NCBI RefSeq assembly: GCF_029269265.1
Contig: NZ_JARIXP010000002.1
Coordinates: forward strand, 317,614 to 352,442
Length of the DNA: 34,829 nucleotides
From: Rheinheimera sp. 1928-s
Lineage (GTDB): Bacteria > Pseudomonadota > Gammaproteobacteria > Enterobacterales > Alteromonadaceae
Reading direction: 5' to 3'
Shown: piece by piece, positions 28,768 to 34,829 of the stretch
Layout: the number at the start of each line of letters is the position of its first letter
Position numbering within the stretch: position 1 is the first letter of the stretch
Program-made: the position numbers and the translations under genes
The notes under the pieces: generated by a model
What the model was told of the DNA's origin: nothing
What the model saw: only the letters and a program-made list of their open reading frames with translations
Database searches by the model: none

Positions 28768-29832
28768 CTATTTCTTCTGCAATAAATACATCGCCAGCAC
28801 GATAAACAAAGTTGACGGCAGTATTGCCCCCAAAACAGGCGGCAGCTGGTACACCAAAGCCACAGGCCCAAACACCTGATCGCTCATATAGAACGCAAAA
28901 CCGGTCAGAATCCCCATCAGAATACGGGCTGCCATGGTCACGCTGCGCAGCGGTCCAAAAATAAAAGACAAAGCCACCAGCAACATAGCAATTATGGTTA
29001 AAGGCTGGGTGGCCTTGCGCCAGAATGCCAGTTCAAACTTGCTGCTGTCCTGCTTATTACTGTCCAGATAGTCGATGTAGTCGGTTAAGCCCTTGAGCGA
29101 TAACAACTCAGGTTTAATAGACACAACCCCCAGTTTGTCTGGAGTTAAGGTAGAGCGCCAGCGCTGTTCCTGCCACTGATGTTTCTCTACTCTGTCGTCA
29201 CGAAAATTTAATCGGCTAACATCTGATAAACGCCAGGCATTGCTGATAAAAACTGCAGTTTTGGCGCTAACAATGGCCTGCAATTTTAAGTCGGTATCAA
29301 ACTCATAAATCGTTAAATCAGTCAGGTTACCAAAGTCATCCACCTGCTTGATATTAATAAAATGATCACCGTCTTTAGCCCATACGCCTTGCCGCGCTGA
29401 AATTAAATCACCACCTGAAATGGCTTTGGTTCGCAGTTCACGGGCGGTTTTCTCCGCCACTGGCGCGCCAAATTCAGCCACCAGCATCACAATCAGCATC
29501 ATCAGTAATGAGGTTTTCATCACAGAGTTGATGATATTCAAGCGCGATAAACCCGCAGCCTGCATCACGACTAATTCGCTATTGCTGGCCAGCATGCCAA
29601 GCCCTACTAAGCCGCCTATTAAAGCCGCCATAGGGAAAAACAAAATCAAATCACCTGGTACGCTGAATAAGGTAAATAAACCGGCCGACAACAAGTCGTA
29701 ATCGCCCCGCCCTGTTAAACGCAGCTGGTCGATAAACCTGAACATGCCGGATAAAATCATCAGTACTGTCACTGTCATCAGCACTGTGGTCAAAATGGTG
29801 CGACCTATGTAGAGGTCGAGGATCTTAAACAT
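28768..29832 (-). CDS. lptG: LPS export permease LptG
   Basis: A 354-residue inner-membrane subunit of the LptB2FG transporter, which lifts lipopolysaccharide from the inner membrane into the LptC-LptA bridge. N-terminal helix LDLYIGRTILTTVLMTV, the conserved FPMAALIGGLVGLGMLASNSELVVMQAAG, a periplasmic beta-jellyroll at about 130-255, then three C-terminal helices. Start ATG 29832 overlaps the lptF stop by 8 bp, so translation is coupled. Length fits the family (about 355-360). It is essential in most Gram-negative bacteria. The gene ends at the shared hairpin terminator. Confidence 0.96.
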   Translation of the reverse strand: MFKILDLYIGRTILTTVLMTVTVLMILSGMFRFIDQLRLTGRGDYDLLSAGLFTLFSVPGDLILFFPMAALIGGLVGLGMLASNSELVVMQAAGLSRLNIINSVMKTSLLMMLIVMLVAEFGAPVAEKTARELRTKAISGGDLISARQGVWAKDGDHFINIKQVDDFGNLTDLTIYEFDTDLKLQAIVSAKTAVFISNAWRLSDVSRLNFRDDRVEKHQWQEQRWRSTLTPDKLGVVSIKPELLSLKGLTDYIDYLDSNKQDSSKFELAFWRKATQPLTIIAMLLVALSFIFGPLRSVTMAARILMGILTGFAFYMSDQVFGPVALVYQLPPVLGAILPSTLFIVLAMYLLQKK

Positions 29833-30934
29833 GAGAAGAGCGCCCTGTGAGTAATGCTTTTAACTTCTGGCCTGCAGTACGGTGTTTCACCAGCATCACA
29901 GTGCCAAAAGTCAGGCCCAAAGCGTGGATCCACCACATGCCTAATTGCTCCGGAATTTTGCCGTCCTCAATAGCTGAGCGGCTGGCAATCAGCAGAATGT
30001 AATACAGCAGGTATAAAGCCAAAGCAGGCAATAAGCGGCCAAACTTGCCCTGACGTGGGTTCACTTTACTCAGCGGCACAGCAATTAACATCAAAATAGG
30101 AATAGACAGCGGTATAGCGATACGCCAGTGCCATTCTGCCGCAGCTTCAGGGCCAGTTTGCTTGCGCAGTTCAGCCGTAGGTAAACTGGATAACTTGCGG
30201 CGTTTTTGTTCCACCTGCTGTTCGCGAATTTGAATTTGATATTGACCAAATTCCACTACTTCATAGCCTGGAGAACGGGTTTCACCTGCATAACGACGGC
30301 CGCTGTTTAATTCCAGCAACTGAGCACCGCTGGCATCCTCTTTCACGTAACCGGACTGAGCATACACAATAGAGGTTTGTCCGCCAGGTTCTGAAGAGGT
30401 CTGGGCTAAAAATACCTTTTCCAGCTCTCCGCCATCGCGGCTGATGTCATGCACAAAAACCACAGCTTTTTCATTCGAGGTTTGCTGGAAGCGCCCCGGT
30501 ATTAAACTGCTGAGGCCAGAATCGGCTTCGGCCTGTTCTAGAATCTGATATTCGCGCTCGATAGACCAGGGGCTTAAATACAAAGTGACAAAACCCGCCC
30601 CAAGCGCCATCACCACAGACAGCATCAAAGTTAAGCGTGTGACATACCATTCGCTGATACCAGTGGCATGTAACACCGTCATTTCGCTGTCGGCATAAAT
30701 ACGGCCATAAGCTATTAAAACACCCAAAAAGGCGCTTAAAGGAATAATAACCACCGCCAGTTGTGGCAGCTTTAATGACAGGATGGTCAGTACTAACTGA
30801 CCCGGAATATCACCGTCTGATGCATCAGCCAAAATTTTCACAAAGCGTTGGCTCATGATAATAGTGATCAGGATCAGGAAGACCGCCAATTGGGATTTAA
30901 ACACTTCACCAATCAGATAACGAAAAACAATCAA
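29825..30934 (-). CDS. lptF: LPS export permease LptF
   Basis: A 369-residue partner of LptG in the lipopolysaccharide exporter. Visible: IVFRYLIGEVFKSQLAVFLILITII at the start, LPQLAVVIIPLSAFLGVLIAYGRIYADSEMTVLHATG (the cytoplasmic coupling-helix region), a periplasmic jellyroll at about 130-255 and three C-terminal helices. The start appears to be TTG at 30934 with AGGGGG upstream; no ATG fits. It is divergent from pepA, as in E. coli, with a 203-bp gap holding both promoters. Confidence 0.95.
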   Translation of the reverse strand: MIVFRYLIGEVFKSQLAVFLILITIIMSQRFVKILADASDGDIPGQLVLTILSLKLPQLAVVIIPLSAFLGVLIAYGRIYADSEMTVLHATGISEWYVTRLTLMLSVVMALGAGFVTLYLSPWSIEREYQILEQAEADSGLSSLIPGRFQQTSNEKAVVFVHDISRDGGELEKVFLAQTSSEPGGQTSIVYAQSGYVKEDASGAQLLELNSGRRYAGETRSPGYEVVEFGQYQIQIREQQVEQKRRKLSSLPTAELRKQTGPEAAAEWHWRIAIPLSIPILMLIAVPLSKVNPRQGKFGRLLPALALYLLYYILLIASRSAIEDGKIPEQLGMWWIHALGLTFGTVMLVKHRTAGQKLKALLTGRSSHV

Positions 30935-31137
30935 AAATGCCCCCTAAAACCTGTCTTTTTGCTGGAACCCTGACGATTTTTAAGTAAACTGGATGTTTAC
31001 AGCAATTATTATTGACTAAAGTGGCGATAAATCCGAGCTTTTTTATAAAGCAGGACAAAATATCATCACAAAGAAGCCCACTGTAACACCGAACTAACTT
31101 GGTATAGTGGCCGGAAGTCTTAGAATCAGGAGTGAGC

Positions 31138-32643
31138 ATGGAGTTCAGCGTAAAAAGCGGTAGTCCGGAAAAACAACGAAGTGCATGTATCGTTGTCGGC
31201 GTTTATGAGCCGCGCCGCTTGTCAGCGGTTGCCGAACAGCTGGATAAAATCAGCGAAGGCTACATCAGCAATTTATTACGCCGGGGAGATTTAGAAGGCA
31301 AACCCGGCCAGATGTTGTTATTGCACCATGTGCCTAACGTGTTGAGTGAGCGTGTACTGTTGGTGGGCTGTGGTAAAGAGCGTGAGTTAGACGAACGTCA
31401 GTACCGCCAAATCATTGCTAAAACCATCAGCACCTTAAATGAAACCGGCTCAATGGAAGCTGTGTGTTTCTTATCTGAGCTGCATGTCAAAGGGCGTGAT
31501 ACCTACTGGAAAGTCCGTCATGCGGTGGAAACCACGCAAGACTGCCTCTACGTATTCGACAAACTAAAAAGCCGCAAAGACGAAACCCGTCGCCCGCTGC
31601 GTAAAATTGTCTTTAACGTACCGACCCGTCGCGACTTAACCATAGGCGAAAAAGCCGTTGAACATGGTTTGGCTGTAGCCGCTGGTATCAAGGTATGTAA
31701 AGACGTGTCGAATATGCCGCCAAACATCTGTACTCCGGCTTATCTGGCCGATCAGGCAGTGACGTTAGCGCAACACGACAAAGTGTCGGTGGAAGTGCTG
31801 GGCATTGCTGAAATGACAGCTTTGGGTATGCATTCGTACGTGGCTGTTGGCCGTGGCTCGGAAAACGAAGCCAAAATGGCGGTGATTAAATACAACGGCG
31901 CTATGGATAACAGCGCACCTGTGGTGTTGGTCGGCAAAGGTTTAACCTTTGATACCGGCGGTATCAGCATCAAACCAAGTGATGCGATGGACGAGATGAA
32001 ATACGACATGTGTGGCGCAGCTTCAGTGCTGGGTACTATGCATGCAGTGGTCAGCTTAGGTTTACCTATTAATATGGTGGCTGTACTGGCTGGTGCCGAA
32101 AACATGCCGGATGGCCGCGCTTATCGCCCTGGTGATATTTTAACCACCATGTCGGGCCAGACGGTTGAAGTACTCAACACAGACGCTGAAGGCCGTTTAG
32201 TGCTCTGTGACGCCTTAACTTATGTTGAGCGTTTTGACCCGGACGTGGTCATTGACGTAGCCACCTTAACAGGTGCTTGTGTCATTGCTTTGGGTAAACA
32301 CGCCTCAGGTTTATTAAGTAACCATAACCCGCTGGCGCATGAAATTTTAAATGCCTCGGATCAAAGTGGTGACAGAGCCTGGCGTTTGCCTTTGTGGGAT
32401 GACTATCAGGATCAGCTGGAAAGCCCCTTTGCGGATTTCAGTAACTTAGGTGGCCGTGCCGCCGGTACTATTACCGCAGCATGTTTCCTGTCGCGCTTCA
32501 CCCGTAAATACAACTGGGCGCATTTGGATATTGCCGGTACTGCATGGCGCAGTGGCGGTAAAGACAAAGGTGCAACAGGCCGCCCTGTGGCTATGTTGAC
32601 CCAGTTTTTAATTAACCGTGTCGGAACCGACATCGAGGGATAA
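31138..32643 (+). CDS. pepA: Leucyl aminopeptidase PepA
   Basis: A 501-residue M17 metallo-aminopeptidase, near-identical in layout to E. coli PepA, from [20 protein letters not shown] to the C-terminus. Catalytic-domain marks: [28 protein letters not shown] and the family signature [10 protein letters not shown] at about 347-356, which hold the two-metal site. It removes N-terminal residues from peptides, and in E. coli also binds DNA (carAB regulation, Xer recombination at cer). Start ATG 31138 with AGGAG 5 nt upstream. A TATAGT at about 31102 could be the -10 element. It is followed by holC with a 2-nt gap and then valS, the usual order. Confidence 0.97.
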   Translation: MEFSVKSGSPEKQRSACIVVGVYEPRRLSAVAEQLDKISEGYISNLLRRGDLEGKPGQMLLLHHVPNVLSERVLLVGCGKERELDERQYRQIIAKTISTLNETGSMEAVCFLSELHVKGRDTYWKVRHAVETTQDCLYVFDKLKSRKDETRRPLRKIVFNVPTRRDLTIGEKAVEHGLAVAAGIKVCKDVSNMPPNICTPAYLADQAVTLAQHDKVSVEVLGIAEMTALGMHSYVAVGRGSENEAKMAVIKYNGAMDNSAPVVLVGKGLTFDTGGISIKPSDAMDEMKYDMCGAASVLGTMHAVVSLGLPINMVAVLAGAENMPDGRAYRPGDILTTMSGQTVEVLNTDAEGRLVLCDALTYVERFDPDVVIDVATLTGACVIALGKHASGLLSNHNPLAHEILNASDQSGDRAWRLPLWDDYQDQLESPFADFSNLGGRAAGTITAACFLSRFTRKYNWAHLDIAGTAWRSGGKDKGATGRPVAMLTQFLINRVGTDIEG

Positions 32644-32645
32644 CA

Positions 32646-33095
32646 GTGCCTCAAGTCAGTTTTTATCTGCTGCCGGACCAGGCAGCAGAAGCTGAATCAC
32701 AGCTGGCGTCAGAGCCAGCTTTTTTTCATGTAGCAGCAAAACTCTGCGCCGATTTGTATCAGGCCGGACAGCGGGTTTTTGTGTTCTGCCAAAATCAGGC
32801 GGACGCCGAACTGCTGGATGAGGTATTATGGCGCTTTGATCCGATGCGATTTGTGCCACACAATCTGGCGGGCGAAGGCCCTGCACGAGGCGCTCCGGTG
32901 GAAATCAGCTGGCTGCCTCCAAGCAACGCGAGGCCGGTTTTAATTAACCTGTCGGCGACAGTGCCGCCTTTTAGTCAGCGTTTTCAACAAATTATCGAAT
33001 TTGTTCCAGCCGAAGAACAGCTTAAGGTTCAGGCGCGGGAACGATTTAAATTTTATCGCCAGTCGGGGTTAACCCCGCAAACAGTGCAGCTCTGA
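32646..33095 (+). CDS. holC: DNA polymerase III chi subunit HolC
   Basis: A 149-residue chi subunit of the clamp loader, which links the polymerase III holoenzyme to single-strand-binding protein. Visible family segments: VSFYLLPDQ, AAKLCADLYQAGQRVFVFCQNQADAELLDEVLWRFDPMRFVPH, PVEISW and VLINLSATVPPF. It starts at GTG 32646, two nt after the pepA stop, which points to translational coupling. The order pepA-holC-valS is conserved across gammaproteobacteria. Confidence 0.94.
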   Translation: MPQVSFYLLPDQAAEAESQLASEPAFFHVAAKLCADLYQAGQRVFVFCQNQADAELLDEVLWRFDPMRFVPHNLAGEGPARGAPVEISWLPPSNARPVLINLSATVPPFSQRFQQIIEFVPAEEQLKVQARERFKFYRQSGLTPQTVQL

Positions 33096-33136
33096 TGGCC
33101 GGCCTGCGTTTTTAGTGAGAGTTTCAGGTAACGAAG

Positions 33137-34829
33137 ATGGAAAAGACATTTAACCCGAGTCAAGTTGAACAAGCCATGTATCAGGCATGGGAAAGCAAAG
33201 GCTATTTCAAGCCAAGTGGTGATAACAGCAATGGTGCTTATTGCATCATGATCCCGCCACCAAACGTGACCGGTAGCCTGCATATGGGCCATGCGTTCCA
33301 GCAAACCATTATGGATGCCTTAACCCGCTACAAACGTATGTTGGGTAAAAATACCTTATGGCAAGTAGGGACTGACCACGCTGGTATCGCCACGCAAATG
33401 GTAGTGGAGCGTAAACTGGCTGCTGAAGGCAAACCAGATCGTCACGCCATGGGCCGTGAGGCTTTTATTGAAAAAGTATGGGAATGGAAAGCCGAATCAG
33501 GTGGCACCATTACTGAACAAATGCGCCGTTTAGGCAACTCAGTCGACTGGGATAAAGAGCGTTTTACCATGGACGCTGGCCTGTCGAATGCAGTGCAGGA
33601 AGTTTTTGTGCGTCTGTATCAGGACGACCTGATTTACCGTGGCAAACGCCTGGTGAACTGGGATCCGAAGCTGCACACTGCGATTTCTGATTTAGAAGTA
33701 GAAAACAAAGAACAAAAAGGCCACCTGTGGAACTTACGTTACCCGCTGGCTGATGGTGTTACTACGGCTGATGGCAAAAACTACATAGTCGTAGCCACCA
33801 CCCGTCCTGAAACTATGCTGGGCGATACCGGTGTTGCAGTCAACCCGGACGATGAGCGATACCAATCCCTGATTGGTAAAGAAGTATTGCTGCCGCTGGT
33901 GAATCGCCGTATTCCAATTCTGGCAGACGAACATGCGGATAAAGACAAAGGCACAGGCTGCGTAAAAATCACACCTGCTCACGACTTTAACGACTACGAA
34001 GTAGGCAAACGTCATCAGTTACCCATGATCAACGTGATGACAGCGGATGCCACTATCCGCAGTGAAGGCGAATGTTTCTTCCCGAATGGCGAAGTAAACC
34101 CGGCCCACAAGGCTGATATTCCTGCTGAATTCCAGGGTATGGATCGTTATGTGGCCCGTAAAGCCATAGTAGCGGCTTTTGATGCAGCTGGCCTGTTAGA
34201 CAAAGTTGAAGATCACAATAACACCCTGCCGTACGGCGACCGTTCTGGTGTGGTGATTGAGCCTTTATTAACTGACCAGTGGTATGTGCGTGTGGCGCCT
34301 ATGGCCAAAACTGCCATTGAAGCTGTGGAAAATGGCGACATTCAGTTTGTGCCTAAGCAGTATGAGAACATGTACTACAGTTGGATGCGTGACATTCAGG
34401 ACTGGTGTATCAGCCGTCAGCTGTGGTGGGGTCACCGTATTCCAGCCTGGTACGATGAAACAGGTAAAGTTTATGTAGGCCGTGATGAAGCTGAAGTTCG
34501 TGCTAAACACGAGTTAGCCGATGACGTGAAATTGCGTCAGGACAACGATGTACTGGACACCTGGTTCAGCTCAGCGCTGTGGACTTTCTCTACTTTAGGC
34601 TGGCCGGACAATACGGAAGAGTTAAAAACCTTCCACCCGACCGACGTGTTAGTCACTGGTTTTGACATTATTTTCTTCTGGGTTGCCCGGATGATTATGA
34701 TGACGATGCATTTTGTTAAAGACGAAAATGGCAAACCACAAGTGCCGTTTAAGACTGTGTATGTAACAGGTCTTATTCGTGATGAAAACGGCGACAAGAT
34801 GTCAAAATCCAAGGGCAACGTGATTGACC
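33137..34829 (+). CDS. valS: Valyl-tRNA synthetase ValS, partial
   Basis: The class I synthetase that charges tRNA-Val. 564 codons are visible and the frame is open at the right edge; the full protein should be about 950 residues. Motifs: [13 protein letters not shown] (HIGH-type signature, H49-M-G-H52), the editing-domain segments [14 protein letters not shown] and [37 protein letters not shown], and DKMSKSKGN (KMSKS loop) near residue 554 just before the edge. Start ATG 33137 lies 41 bp after the holC stop, with a weak AGGTAACGAAG leader. The anticodon-binding domain lies outside the window. Confidence 0.97.
   Translation, partial: MEKTFNPSQVEQAMYQAWESKGYFKPSGDNSNGAYCIMIPPPNVTGSLHMGHAFQQTIMDALTRYKRMLGKNTLWQVGTDHAGIATQMVVERKLAAEGKPDRHAMGREAFIEKVWEWKAESGGTITEQMRRLGNSVDWDKERFTMDAGLSNAVQEVFVRLYQDDLIYRGKRLVNWDPKLHTAISDLEVENKEQKGHLWNLRYPLADGVTTADGKNYIVVATTRPETMLGDTGVAVNPDDERYQSLIGKEVLLPLVNRRIPILADEHADKDKGTGCVKITPAHDFNDYEVGKRHQLPMINVMTADATIRSEGECFFPNGEVNPAHKADIPAEFQGMDRYVARKAIVAAFDAAGLLDKVEDHNNTLPYGDRSGVVIEPLLTDQWYVRVAPMAKTAIEAVENGDIQFVPKQYENMYYSWMRDIQDWCISRQLWWGHRIPAWYDETGKVYVGRDEAEVRAKHELADDVKLRQDNDVLDTWFSSALWTFSTLGWPDNTEELKTFHPTDVLVTGFDIIFFWVARMIMMTMHFVKDENGKPQVPFKTVYVTGLIRDENGDKMSKSKGNVID

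Overview
The window looks like chromosome of an Alteromonadales-like gammaproteobacterium, with Rheinheimera or Alishewanella as the best guess. This rests on the conserved backbone at the right end (lptG-lptF divergent from pepA-holC-valS) and on the very close match of PepA, ValS and LptF/G to gammaproteobacterial families. The genus is an inference; no rRNA is present.

Left flank (1-8675) is chromosome. It holds a partial serine hydrolase divergent from a LysR regulator, a PA2778/PA2779-type pair (lipoprotein C39-like peptidase plus a small exported membrane protein), a membrane-anchored Mrr-type nuclease with a topoisomerase zinc finger, and a second, exported serine hydrolase. Next to the island lies a decaying stretch: a CbpA-like gene cut down to its J domain, a scrap of a short-chain dehydrogenase, and an alpha/beta hydrolase and kynureninase joined out of frame by a deletion.

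An integrated genomic island of about 19 kb (8676-27686) sits in the tRNA-Leu(CAA) gene. A 58-bp direct repeat of the tRNA 3' half marks both ends (8676-8733 and 27629-27686), and the intact tRNA is rebuilt at the right end. From left to right the island carries two tandem paralogous tyrosine integrases; a Kiwa anti-phage pair (kwaA-kwaB) followed by a strong terminator and four iteron-like repeats; a lipoprotein; a divergent NarL-type response regulator and MASE1-type histidine kinase; three unrecognised genes on the minus strand; a replication-like module (DUF3987 helicase-like protein plus a Rep-like protein); a tightly coupled three-gene operon (third tyrosine recombinase, tandem AAA+ ATPase, DUF6641 protein); and a DUF2787 gene followed by a probable type II restriction-modification cassette (ribbon-helix-helix regulator behind a perfect palindromic operator, N4-type methyltransferase, and a convergent putative endonuclease). 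The Kiwa and restriction-modification parts are visibly A+T rich compared with the flanks.

Right of the island (27687-28035), between the tRNA and its own promoter, is a tandem 158-bp repeat. It contains two extra copies of the 5' half of the tRNA, each cut exactly in the anticodon loop at the integrase crossover site. After this comes ordinary chromosome: an RDD membrane protein, a perfect 26-bp-stem hairpin between convergent genes, lptG-lptF, then pepA, holC and the first part of valS, which runs off the window.

Together the island reads as a mobile defence island with its own integration, replication-like, regulatory and defence modules. The parts least explained by known systems are the recombinase/double-AAA+/DUF6641 operon and the array of tRNA halves.
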